From Microbulbifer celer (GTDB taxonomy: Bacteria; Pseudomonadota; Gammaproteobacteria; Pseudomonadales; Cellvibrionaceae), in assembly GCF_020991125.1 (NCBI RefSeq), contig NZ_CP087715.1:1949501-2013500 (forward strand): a stretch of 64,000 nt of DNA, written 5' to 3'. Numbering within the stretch: position 1 is the first letter of the stretch; each line of letters starts with the position of its first letter. Positions 1-8,014 of this stretch are shown piece by piece. The notes beneath the pieces are model-generated. The model had not been told where the DNA came from. It did no database searches and worked only from the letters and a program-made list of their open reading frames with translations. The translations under genes and the position numbers were made by a program.

Positions 1-158
1 AAGCGGTCGTACAGCAGGGTTTCCACGTTGCTTTCATCACGACAGATAACCCCGTAATCCAGCAGCCGCACCAACAGCTCGGAGAACTCGCTACGGCTCA
101 GCTTGCATTGCTTGAGCGCTTCTTCCAGCGCGTTGTCGATCAACCCCGTTTCAATCAC
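1..158 (-). CDS. jetB: JetB-like (MukE-type) Wadjet subunit, N-terminal fragment
   Basis: Only the first 52 or so codons are in the window; the gene continues past the left edge. The GTG start at 158 overlaps the jetA stop codon (TGA at 151-153), which is typical of translational coupling. The visible peptide begins [18 protein letters not shown] and includes [10 protein letters not shown], which fits the start of the small winged-helix MukE/JetB subunit of Wadjet (MksE) complexes. The assignment rests mainly on position directly after a JetA-like gene. Known family role: JetA, JetB and JetC form a MukBEF-like SMC complex that, with the JetD nuclease, restricts plasmids. jetC and jetD would lie outside the window. 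Confidence 0.6.
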   Translation of the reverse strand, partial: MIETGLIDNALEEALKQCKLSRSEFSELLVRLLDYGVICRDESNVETLLYDR

Positions 159-1605
159 GTTTTTTCAGCTCGAGAGTAAATTCATCAAATTGTTGGAAAT
201 AATCGTTGCTGGCCATTTCGCCAGTAAACGTTACTTCCATAAATGGCTCACTGCCATCCTGGGAAACCGCGGCCGCTTCCAATGCATGGCTCATGGCAAG
301 CAGATCGCGGGCATCCCGCAAAGGCAGATCCCGGCTGCTGACGCGCTCGCCGCTGCCCAGGGTTTCAGAGAGGTACTGCCGCAAATCACTGCTGTTGAAA
401 TTGAATGCCTGATCCAGCAGTTGCTGCAACAGAATGTCGCGATGGTTGTCATCACTCATCGGCACATCGTCTTCCACAAAGGTGTTCACCGGCTGGCGAC
501 GGCTGCGCTGCCAGAGCTGGGTCTGCTTCGGGTCAAACAAGCGCAGCTGGAACGCGGCCATGTCGGCACCGAGCTGCTCCAACAGATCAGACTTGTTATC
601 CGCCTGCCCGAGGGAGTGACACAGATCGGTAAACGCGCCCCCGGTGTTACTTTGCAGATAGCTGAGCTGGCGGATGATGATCTCGGCGCGCTTGGTAAAG
701 CCCTGCAATGCCTGACGCAGTGCCGGGAGTTTGACTTCACAGGCGCGGCGCATACGGTCCTCGATGGTATCCAGCATCAGCCACAGGATGGACTGACCTT
801 CCGTCATCAATTCTGGCAATTGCTGGCGCAGCCGACGCTCCCAGTCGGCTTTTTTGTCATTGTCCTTGCGGCGGATCTGCGCGATTACCTTGCCGATGGA
901 ATCCCGGTGCTTCTCCACACTGTCCGCAGACAGCCGGATTGCCAGGTCCGGCTGAAAGCGGCTTTCCATAAAGGCGAAAAATTCGTCCGTCGCCTGCTGC
1001 ACCAGAATCTGCGCTTCTACTTCACGCACCAGCTCGCGCTTGCGCTCTTCGAGTTCCGCGACCATATCGGTGAAGTCAGCAACGATACGTTCGGAGTATT
1101 CCCACGCATCAATCAGGTCATAGACCTCGCCGCGGCTGGCAAAAGCTTCCAGAGAATTGAGGGTATTGCGGGTATTGCGGTGGCGGGTGCGTACACGGGT
1201 GCTGTTCAATTCCACCAGCGGCTGGGTAAACAGGCGGCCGCGGCGGCTGAACGGAAAGGAAACCGTGAGCGAAGCGCTGTCGACCAGTTTTTCCAGCCAG
1301 CCGTATTCCACCAGGCTGTTGAGCACCCAGACCGCCTGCTCGCGGGGGCCACGAAAGCGCTTCTCAGATTCAGGGGTATCGCCCGGCTCGCCACCGCTAT
1401 CCAGCTGCGGCGCACGGGTCAGGGCCTCGGCAAAGATTTCCAGAATCTGCTCGCGGCCCAATGACTCACCGTAATCCGCCTTGGCAGTATACAGACGCTC
1501 GTAGAGCAGGCGCAGGCATTCCACAACCTGCTCGCGGTATTTACCGGTGAGCGGGCGGAAAAAATGCTGATAGGAATCTGCAAAAAACAACGGGCAGGCT
1601 TCCAC
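151..1605 (-). CDS. jetA: Wadjet system JetA-family protein (MukF/MksF-like kleisin)
   Basis: 484 residues, close to the usual length of JetA proteins (DUF5716 type). The N-terminus carries [17 protein letters not shown] near residues 15-31. A predicted winged-helix region follows ([14 protein letters not shown]), then a long helical, charged middle that suits a kleisin. The start is GTG at 1605, because the upstream in-frame TAA is the stop of the DUF3012 gene only 12 bases away. No separate promoter fits in that gap, so transcription may read in from upstream. Proteins of this family are sometimes misannotated as phosphoenolpyruvate carboxylase; no such motifs are seen here. Role by family: condensin-like complex acting against plasmid DNA, or MksBEF-type chromosome organisation. 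The subtype cannot be assigned without jetC and jetD. Confidence 0.7.
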   Translation of the reverse strand: MEACPLFFADSYQHFFRPLTGKYREQVVECLRLLYERLYTAKADYGESLGREQILEIFAEALTRAPQLDSGGEPGDTPESEKRFRGPREQAVWVLNSLVEYGWLEKLVDSASLTVSFPFSRRGRLFTQPLVELNSTRVRTRHRNTRNTLNSLEAFASRGEVYDLIDAWEYSERIVADFTDMVAELEERKRELVREVEAQILVQQATDEFFAFMESRFQPDLAIRLSADSVEKHRDSIGKVIAQIRRKDNDKKADWERRLRQQLPELMTEGQSILWLMLDTIEDRMRRACEVKLPALRQALQGFTKRAEIIIRQLSYLQSNTGGAFTDLCHSLGQADNKSDLLEQLGADMAAFQLRLFDPKQTQLWQRSRRQPVNTFVEDDVPMSDDNHRDILLQQLLDQAFNFNSSDLRQYLSETLGSGERVSSRDLPLRDARDLLAMSHALEAAAVSQDGSEPFMEVTFTGEMASNDYFQQFDEFTLELKKRD

Positions 1606-1617
1606 GTAACGAACGAC

Positions 1618-1806
1618 TTACTGCTCTTCCGGCTTCTGGTTCAATACGCAGTATTTGGTGTAATCACCCGCGTCGTCGAAGCTCCACTTACCTTTCGGGG
1701 TTTCATCCATTTTCTTACACCAGGCCTCAGAACCCACCTTGGGCTCACAGGCGGTGAGCGTCAGAACGGCGATGGAAGCGGTGATCAGGGTCAAAGTCTT
1801 TCTCAT
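1618..1806 (-). CDS. DUF3012 family small lipoprotein
   Basis: 62 residues starting at the ATG at 1806. An upstream in-frame ATG at 1911 would add 35 residues and overlap the end of cysS, so it is less likely. The N-terminus is a lipoprotein signal (MRKTLTLITASIAVLTLTAC) with a lipobox ending LTAC. The mature part (EPKVGSEAWCKKMDETPKGKW, then DAGDYTKYCV) is the conserved DUF3012 core with two Cys that could form a disulfide. It is probably anchored in the cell envelope. Its function is unknown. It lies between cysS and jetA in the same direction. Confidence 0.8.
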   Translation of the reverse strand: MRKTLTLITASIAVLTLTACEPKVGSEAWCKKMDETPKGKWSFDDAGDYTKYCVLNQKPEEQ

Positions 1807-1895
1807 AATCTTGTCTTCGTCGATTAAATGGTTATGACATGGAAGAAGCACCGGCACCGGTAACCTCTTCAAATTCCCGTTCAATTTACCGGGAT

Positions 1896-3269
1896 CTATT
1901 CCCGGCGCCATTTAGTGCCTTCGCGGCTGTCTTCCAGCACGACACCCTTGGCCTTCAGCTCCTCGCGAATTTCATCCGCGCGGGCAAAATTCTTGTCTTT
2001 TTTGCTCTGCTGACGCTCGGCGATCAGCGCCTCGATTTCCGACTCACTGATCTCGTCACCGCCGCGGGATTGCTTGAACCAGGATTCCGCATCCAGGTGC
2101 AGAATCCCCAGCATGTCTCCGGCGGCCAGCAGCTGACCTTTGAGAGCGGGTTTATCCGCGTCTGCCGCTTTATTCAATTCGCGCGCCAGCTGGTGCAGCT
2201 CGCTGATGGCCACCGGCGTGTTCAAGTCGTCCAGCAGCGCCGCCATAAACGGGGAACCGGTGGGATCGGCTTGCTGCGCCTCAACCTGCTGGGTATCCCG
2301 CAGGGCGCCGTAGAGCCCATCCAGAGACCGCCAGGCCTGATCCAGCAGATCTGCGCTGAAGTTCAGTTCCGAGCGATAGTGGGCGGAGAGCAGCGCAAAG
2401 CGCAGCACTTCACCCGGGTACTGTTTCAGCAGATCGTTGACCATACGGAAGTTGCCCAGGGACTTGGACATCTTTTCGCCGTCAATATTGACGTAGCCGT
2501 TGTGCACCCAGTACCGCACAAAATCGCCACCGTTGGCGCAGCAGCTTTGCGCGCGCTCATTTTCATGGTGCGGGAATGTCAGGTCGCGGCCACCACCGTG
2601 GATATCGATAGTCTCCCCGAGATGCTTTTTGATCATCGCCGAGCATTCCAGGTGCCAGCCGGGGCGACCACGGCCCCAGGGGCTATCCCAACCGGGCTCG
2701 TCATCTGCAGACGGCTTCCACAGCACAAAGTCGCCGGCGTACTTTTTATAGGGCGCCACTTCAACCCGGGCTCCGGCGAGCATATCGTCCAGGGAGCGCT
2801 TGGACAGTTTGCCGTAATCGTCCATGGACTGGACCGCAAACAGCACGTGGCCCTCTGCCGCATACGCGTTGCCTTTCTCTACCAGACGCTCGATCATCGC
2901 GATCATCTCTGGCAGGTGCTCTGTGGCATAGGGGGTCACATCCGGCTGCAGCGTATTCAACGCGGCCATATCGTCAAAATAGGCCTGAGCATAGCGCGCA
3001 CTGAGCGCACCGATTTCTTCACCGTTGTCCCGCGCGGCTTTCATGATCTTATCGTCAATATCGGTGATATTGCGCGCGTAGATCACGTCGTCGTACTCAC
3101 TTTTCAATACGCGATACAGCGTATCGAACACAACTGCCGGACGCGCATTACCGATGTGTACCCGGTTATAAACGGTGGGGCCACACACGTACATACGTAC
3201 ACGGTTTTCCTGCAGCGGGGTAAAAACTTCTTTTTGACCTGAAAAGGTATTGTGGAGTTTGAGAGACAT
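1896..3269 (-). CDS. cysS: Cysteine--tRNA ligase
   Basis: 457 residues, the normal length for bacterial CysRS. The class I signature appears as VHIGNARP near residues 37-44, in place of HIGH. The zinc-site region contains MYVCGPTVY near the N-terminus and GWHLECSAM and HHENERAQS further on. The KMSKS loop is present ([11 protein letters not shown]). The enzyme charges tRNA-Cys with cysteine in the cytoplasm. It is followed downstream by the DUF3012 gene and lies downstream of glnS on the same strand, separated by a REP hairpin pair. Start at the ATG that begins MSLKLHNTF. Confidence 0.97.
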   Translation of the reverse strand: MSLKLHNTFSGQKEVFTPLQENRVRMYVCGPTVYNRVHIGNARPAVVFDTLYRVLKSEYDDVIYARNITDIDDKIMKAARDNGEEIGALSARYAQAYFDDMAALNTLQPDVTPYATEHLPEMIAMIERLVEKGNAYAAEGHVLFAVQSMDDYGKLSKRSLDDMLAGARVEVAPYKKYAGDFVLWKPSADDEPGWDSPWGRGRPGWHLECSAMIKKHLGETIDIHGGGRDLTFPHHENERAQSCCANGGDFVRYWVHNGYVNIDGEKMSKSLGNFRMVNDLLKQYPGEVLRFALLSAHYRSELNFSADLLDQAWRSLDGLYGALRDTQQVEAQQADPTGSPFMAALLDDLNTPVAISELHQLARELNKAADADKPALKGQLLAAGDMLGILHLDAESWFKQSRGGDEISESEIEALIAERQQSKKDKNFARADEIREELKAKGVVLEDSREGTKWRRE

Positions 3270-3328
3270 CTCTTCTCGCTGTGCTCTTCTGGATGAGTTG
3301 TTCTGAATGAGTTGCTTTGATAGTCAAT

Positions 3329-3405
3329 GGTGGATGCGCTTCGCTTATCCACCCTACGCCTGCAATTCCTGGATCTGCAGGGTGGATAAGCGAAGCGCAT
3401 CCACC
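3329..3405. repeat. Inverted pair of REP-like palindromes
   Basis: Two perfect 27-base inverted copies lie at 3329-3355 and 3379-3405, separated by 23 bases. Each copy is itself nearly palindromic (GGTGGAT at one end, ATCCACC at the other, GCGCTTCGC in the middle). This matches the general form of a REP doublet (BIME). It sits between glnS (ending at 3433) and cysS (starting at 3269), so it would form a strong hairpin in any glnS-cysS transcript. I noticed no further copy in the window. Confidence 0.85.
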
Positions 3406-3432
3406 TGCAAGACTTCCGCGAAGAGACAGCGG

Positions 3433-5106
3433 CTACTTGTTCTGCTCTTTGGCCCAGCTATCGCGAAGCCCGATCGTGCGGTTGAACACGGGCTTCTCTG
3501 CGCTACCGTATTTGCTGTCGCGACAGAAATAACCGTTGCGCTCAAACTGATACCCCTTCTCCGGCTGCGCTTCTGCAAGGCCGATTTCCGCTTTACAGCC
3601 AGTCAGGATCTTGAGGTTGTCCGGATTCACGGAGTCAAGGAAGTTCTTGTCGCCCACATCGGGGGACTCTTCGTTGAACAGACGATCGTACAGGCGCACT
3701 TCACAATCCACATTGTTGTCGGCAGATACCCAGTGAATTACGCCCTTGGGCTTGACGCCGTCGGCCGGGTCTTTACCGCGGGTGTCCAGGTCGACAGAGC
3801 ACAGGACTTCCACAATCTCACCGGCATCGTCCTTGACTACTTCTTCCGCCTGAATCACATAGGCGTTACGCAGGCGGACTTTCTTGCCCAGCACCAGACG
3901 CTTGTACTTCTTGTTGGCTTCCTCGCGGAAGTCTTCCTTTTCGATGTACAGGGTGCGACCAAACGGCAGCTCACGCGCAGGTAGATCGTCCCGTACCGGG
4001 TGTCCCGGTGCGGAGAGTATTTCTTCCTGACCTTCCGGATAGTTGGTAAGGGTAACCTTGAGCGGCTCCGTCACACACATGGCTCGCGGCGCATTTTTGT
4101 CCAGGTCGTCGCGGATTGCATATTCCAGCATTCCCACATCGACGGTGGAATCGGAACGGGTAACGCCGATCATCTCGCAGAACTGGCGGATCGATGCCGG
4201 GGTTACACCGCGGCGACGCAAGCCGGATATGGTTGGCATGCGGGGATCATCCCAGCCGTCCACATAGCCTTCATCCACCAGTTGCTTGAGCTTGCGCTTG
4301 GAAACCACGGTGTAATTCAGGTGCAGACGCGCGAATTCGTACTGGCGCGGCTGGGCCGGTACAGGCAGATGCTCGATAAACCAGTCGTACAGTGGTTTGT
4401 GATCTTCAAACTCCAGTGTGCATATGGAGTGGGTGACCCCCTCCAGTGCATCGGACTGGCCGTGGGCAAAGTCATAACTCGGGTAGATACACCATTTATC
4501 CCCGGTCTGGTGATGCGCCATCTTCTTGATGCGGTAGATGATCGGGTCGCGCAGATTAATGTTCGGTGCGGCCATATCGATCTTGGCGCGCAGGCTGCAC
4601 GAGCCCTCTTCGAACTCACCCGCCGCCATGCGCGCAAACAGATCCAGATTCTCTTCCGGCGTGCGATTGCGATACGGGCTGTTGATACCTGGCTCTTTCA
4701 GGGTTCCGCGGTGCGCGCGCGCCTCTTCCGCCGACAGATCACAGACGTAGGCTTTGCCCTCTTTGATCAAATGGATGGCCCATTGGTGCAACTGGTCGAA
4801 GTAGTCCGAGGTGTACTTCACATTGCCAGCCCACTCAAACCCGAGCCAGGACACGTCGCGTTTGATCGCGTCGACGTATTCCTCTTCTTCTTTGGCGGGG
4901 TTGGTGTCGTCAAAACGCAGGTTGCACGCCCCACCAAACTCTTTCGCCAGGCCAAAATTCAAACAAATGGACTTGGCGTGGCCGATATGCAGGTAGCCGT
5001 TCGGCTCCGGGGGAAAACGGGTAGTCACCTGGGTTACCCGGCCCTCGGCCAGGTCTTCACGAATGATGTTCTGTAAAAAGTGAGCGGGCTTGCTCTCGGA
5101 TGTCAT
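3433..5106 (-). CDS. glnS: Glutamine--tRNA ligase
   Basis: 557 residues, similar to E. coli GlnRS. The class I signature [16 protein letters not shown] is near residues 31-46. The KMSKS-like loop is VVSKRKL near residue 270, as is usual for GlnRS, followed by the GLRRRG segment. The catalytic domain leads into the beta-barrel anticodon-binding domains at the C-terminus. It charges tRNA-Gln in the cytoplasm. The ppiB gene is divergent, with about 190 bases between them. Start at the ATG giving [15 protein letters not shown]. Confidence 0.97.
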   Translation of the reverse strand: MTSESKPAHFLQNIIREDLAEGRVTQVTTRFPPEPNGYLHIGHAKSICLNFGLAKEFGGACNLRFDDTNPAKEEEEYVDAIKRDVSWLGFEWAGNVKYTSDYFDQLHQWAIHLIKEGKAYVCDLSAEEARAHRGTLKEPGINSPYRNRTPEENLDLFARMAAGEFEEGSCSLRAKIDMAAPNINLRDPIIYRIKKMAHHQTGDKWCIYPSYDFAHGQSDALEGVTHSICTLEFEDHKPLYDWFIEHLPVPAQPRQYEFARLHLNYTVVSKRKLKQLVDEGYVDGWDDPRMPTISGLRRRGVTPASIRQFCEMIGVTRSDSTVDVGMLEYAIRDDLDKNAPRAMCVTEPLKVTLTNYPEGQEEILSAPGHPVRDDLPARELPFGRTLYIEKEDFREEANKKYKRLVLGKKVRLRNAYVIQAEEVVKDDAGEIVEVLCSVDLDTRGKDPADGVKPKGVIHWVSADNNVDCEVRLYDRLFNEESPDVGDKNFLDSVNPDNLKILTGCKAEIGLAEAQPEKGYQFERNGYFCRDSKYGSAEKPVFNRTIGLRDSWAKEQNK

Positions 5107-5293
5107 AGCATTCTCTATATACAGCTGTTCAAACTAAGCGGCGGATTATAACGCAGATGACCGCCGCCGCATGGGTTTTGCCTGGCTTTCGCAAAGCGAT
5201 TCATTCAGGCGCAGGCTGACCGGTGCGAGCGGTTTGCGCCAGCGTGTGATAAGAGTATCATGCCGCCCCAAACCGACCCGGACAGGACAATTT

Positions 5294-5803
5294 ATGATCA
5301 CTCTGCATACTACTTACGGCGATATCGTCGTCGAACTCAATTTCGACCAGGCACCGAAGACTGCAGCCAACTTCCTGCAGTATTGCCGCGACGACTTCTA
5401 TACTGGCACCATTTTCCACCGGGTCATCAACAATTTCATGGTCCAGGGCGGCGGCATGACCCCAAACATGGACCAGAAACCGACCCGCGACGCGATCGAG
5501 AACGAAGCCGACAACGGCCTGAAGAACGACACCGGCACCCTGGCCATGGCTCGCACCATGGATCCACACTCTGCGACTGCTCAGTTTTTCATCAACGTCA
5601 ACGATAACGACTTCCTGAACTTCCGCTCCAAAGACGCCCAGGGCTGGGGCTACTGCGTATTTGGCAAGGTGGTTGAAGGAATGGACGTCGTCAACAAAAT
5701 CAAAGAAGTACCTACCGGCAGCAACGGCTTCCACCAGGACGTCCCTACCGAAAGCATTGAGATCAACAGCGTCACCATCTCCGACGACTACGCTGATAGA
5801 TAA
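5294..5803 (+). CDS. ppiB: Peptidyl-prolyl cis-trans isomerase B (cyclophilin)
   Basis: 169 residues from the ATG at 5294, which has an AGGACA ribosome-binding site just upstream. A longer in-frame reading from 5171 would add 41 residues without cyclophilin similarity. It has no signal peptide, so it is the cytoplasmic PpiB type. Cyclophilin hallmarks seen are [22 protein letters not shown] and [10 protein letters not shown], with the catalytic Arg in FHRV. It catalyses proline isomerisation in protein folding. It is followed by lpxH, as in many gammaproteobacteria. Confidence 0.96.
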   Translation: MITLHTTYGDIVVELNFDQAPKTAANFLQYCRDDFYTGTIFHRVINNFMVQGGGMTPNMDQKPTRDAIENEADNGLKNDTGTLAMARTMDPHSATAQFFINVNDNDFLNFRSKDAQGWGYCVFGKVVEGMDVVNKIKEVPTGSNGFHQDVPTESIEINSVTISDDYADR

Positions 5804-5823
5804 CTGCGCGGACAGATATTCCC

Positions 5824-5849
5824 TGGGCTGGGAGGAAAACCCCAGCCCA
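5824..5849 (+). other. Strong intergenic hairpin between ppiB and lpxH
   Basis: Perfect 9-base arms (TGGGCTGGG at 5824-5832, CCCAGCCCA at 5841-5849) with an 8-base loop. It is followed by A residues, not T, so it is not a classical terminator on the plus strand. It could stabilise the ppiB mRNA end or lower lpxH expression. Confidence 0.5.
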
Positions 5850-5890
5850 AAAATCCAGCAATAAGAATACGAGACGAGGCGGATTTGCCA

Positions 5891-6619
5891 GTGGCCAGTT
5901 TTCTCATTTCAGACCTGCACCTGGACGAAACCCGCCCGCACATCACCCGGGCCTTCTATGATTTTCTGGCTGGTCCGGCGGCTGGTGCCGAAGCGCTGTA
6001 TATTCTTGGCGACTTTTTTGAAGTATGGATCGGGGACGACGATGATGCCCCCCTGCCGCAGGAAGTTGCCCGCCAATTAAAGGCCTTCAGCGATGCCGGC
6101 ACCCGCCTTTACCTGATGCACGGCAACCGCGACTTTCTCATCGGCGAAGACTACGCTCGCCGCTGCGGTGCCGAGTTACTCTCGGACCCCAGCCTGGTTG
6201 AACTCGCCGGCGAGCCGGTGCTGCTGATGCATGGTGACAGCCTGTGCACTCTGGACGAAGAGTACATGGCCTTCCGCCAACAGGCGCGCAACCCGCAGTG
6301 GCAACAGGCCCTGCTGGCCAAGCCCCTTGATGAGCGCCGCCAGATTGCAGACCAGATTCGCGCAGTGTCCAAATCCATGAACAGTCGCAAGGCAGAAGAC
6401 ATCATGGACGTGACCCCGGAAGAGGTCATCAACGCACTGCGCGATCACAATACCCGCACCCTGATCCATGGCCATACCCACCGTCCCGCCCGCCACCGAC
6501 TGGAAGTGGACGGTGAGCCGGCAGAACGTATTGTCCTCGGGGACTGGGGGGAGCTTGGCTGGTGCATCAAGGCCGATGCAAAAGGTCTTGAATTGATCCA
6601 CTGGCCCACGGCATCCTAG
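5891..6619 (+). CDS. lpxH: UDP-2,3-diacylglucosamine diphosphatase
   Basis: Calcineurin-like phosphoesterase of lipid A synthesis. It hydrolyses UDP-2,3-diacylglucosamine to lipid X and UMP at the inner membrane face. Metal-binding motifs are in the expected order: SDLHLDE, GDFFEVWIGDD, HGNRDFL, HGD and HGHTHRP. I place the start at the GTG at 5891, so the protein begins like E. coli LpxH (MATLFIADLHL), with GAGGCGGA at a good distance. An in-frame TTG at 5885 would add two residues but sits too close to that site. Length is 242 residues, as usual for LpxH. Confidence 0.95.
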   Translation: MASFLISDLHLDETRPHITRAFYDFLAGPAAGAEALYILGDFFEVWIGDDDDAPLPQEVARQLKAFSDAGTRLYLMHGNRDFLIGEDYARRCGAELLSDPSLVELAGEPVLLMHGDSLCTLDEEYMAFRQQARNPQWQQALLAKPLDERRQIADQIRAVSKSMNSRKAEDIMDVTPEEVINALRDHNTRTLIHGHTHRPARHRLEVDGEPAERIVLGDWGELGWCIKADAKGLELIHWPTAS

Positions 6620-6668
6620 GACCTAGTCCCCACATATACATCTGGACCCAGGGAACAGGGAGCCGAAT

Positions 6669-7874
6669 TTGCCAGACAGTAGCAATCAGCAAAGTGATCA
6701 ACCACGCAAGAAAGTCCTGATACTCGGTGGCTACGGCACCTTTGGCAGCCGAATCGCACACAGGCTCGCAAATGAACCCGGCCTGCACCTGATCATCGCC
6801 GGCCGCGACCGCTTCAAGGCGGAACTCTTTGCCAGCCGCCTGCATGACCATCCCTCTCAAGAGAGTCTGCAACGCGCAAGCGCCGAAGGCATCCAGCTCG
6901 ACCGGAATTCCGCCGACTTTGCCAACCAGATCAATCGGCTGAATGTTGACCTGCTGATTCATTGCGCCGGACCGTTCTACGGGCAAGACTACGGTGTGGC
7001 CGAAGCTTGTATCGCACAAGCCTGTGATTATATAGATATCGCGGAAAGCGCTGCCTTTGTGTGCAACATCGATTCTCTGGACGCCAGCGCCAGAGAGGCG
7101 GGGACAACTGTCATCAGTGGCGCAGGCACCCTGCCTGCGCTGAGTTCAGCCGTACTGGCAGCACTCACAGACCAGTTTTCCCGTATCGATGGGGTTTCCG
7201 TTCACATCTCGCCGGCACGCCAGATTCGCGACGCCCACGCCACACAACGGTCGGGCTTCGATTTTCTGGGTGATGGCTTCCAGCGAATTGAAAACGGCCA
7301 GCAGCAGGACACCTATAGCGGAAATTACCTGCAACGGGTACCGTTCGGACACCCCGTAGGCCCCCGCTGGGTGTGCGACTACGAAGCGCCGGATCAGCGG
7401 CTGATCCCACAACATTTCCCCAGTCTGCGCTCGCTGCAGACCACCACTGGCCTGCAGCCCGCGCCGCTGCAGTTCGGGCTCGCCGCCTGCGCAAATATTG
7501 CTCACCGCCAGTTCCCCATCCAGCGCGAAGCGCTGCGCAAACAGATGGCCAAAGTCGGCCACTGGCTCGCCGATCACTGGCCAATGCGCAGCGCCAATGG
7601 CGGCATGATGATGGAAATAGAGGGTGTTCTTTCCGATCAGGAGAGCGGAAGGCAGGGGGCGGGCGCAGTGCAGTGGCAAATTCTTGGGCTGAATGGTGAC
7701 GGCCCATGGATACCCGCTGCACCGGCCGCCGCACTGGCGAGAAAATTACTGATTGGAGGGAAGCACTCCGCTGGCGCGAGGCCCTGCTGGCAACAGGTTT
7801 CCCTGAACGAGATTCTCGAGGAACTGACCCCTTATTCCGTGGTTTCCATGATGGAGGTCGAGCCACAGGGTTGA
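6669..7874 (+). CDS. Saccharopine dehydrogenase-like NAD(P)-binding protein
   Basis: 401 residues with an N-terminal Rossmann fold (KVLILGGYGTFGSRIAHRLA, residues 15-34). IIAGRDRFKAE and LLIHCAGPFYGQDYGVAEACI follow, the pattern of saccharopine dehydrogenase / trans-acting enoyl reductase family proteins. The true substrate is unknown; lysine metabolism should not be assumed from the name. The start is a TTG at 6669 with GGGAG upstream; no ATG or GTG start is available before the Rossmann motif. It follows lpxH by about 50 bases on the same strand. Confidence 0.75.
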   Translation: MPDSSNQQSDQPRKKVLILGGYGTFGSRIAHRLANEPGLHLIIAGRDRFKAELFASRLHDHPSQESLQRASAEGIQLDRNSADFANQINRLNVDLLIHCAGPFYGQDYGVAEACIAQACDYIDIAESAAFVCNIDSLDASAREAGTTVISGAGTLPALSSAVLAALTDQFSRIDGVSVHISPARQIRDAHATQRSGFDFLGDGFQRIENGQQQDTYSGNYLQRVPFGHPVGPRWVCDYEAPDQRLIPQHFPSLRSLQTTTGLQPAPLQFGLAACANIAHRQFPIQREALRKQMAKVGHWLADHWPMRSANGGMMMEIEGVLSDQESGRQGAGAVQWQILGLNGDGPWIPAAPAAALARKLLIGGKHSAGARPCWQQVSLNEILEELTPYSVVSMMEVEPQG

Positions 7875-7941
7875 GCCCCGAACTTCGCTCTCCGCTACAA
7901 CTTCCCCCCCGGACATCCAGGCACCAATTGTTGAGCTATAA

Positions 7942-7984
7942 CTAACCACTGCAACGGTCAAAAAAGCGACCGAGAACTGGTTAG
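7942..7984 (+). promoter_or_regulatory. Two-tier hairpin in the adiA leader
   Basis: Outer stem CTAACCA (7942-7948) with TGGTTAG (7978-7984), and inner stem CGGTC (7955-7959) with GACCG (7968-7972) around an A-rich loop. It ends 30 bases before the decarboxylase ATG, so it would lie in the 5' leader of the mRNA. There is no T tract, so it is not a simple terminator. A role in translation control or mRNA stability is inferred. Confidence 0.45.
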
Positions 7985-8014
7985 TCAACGGCTATTCAAC
8001 GAAGAGTTCAACAC

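Noticed and set aside
103-1464. Long open frame opposite jetA
   Set aside because: It mirrors jetA codons in a GC-rich region and has no recognisable domain or ribosome-binding site; the same holds for long frames opposite cysS, glnS, acnB and ahpF.
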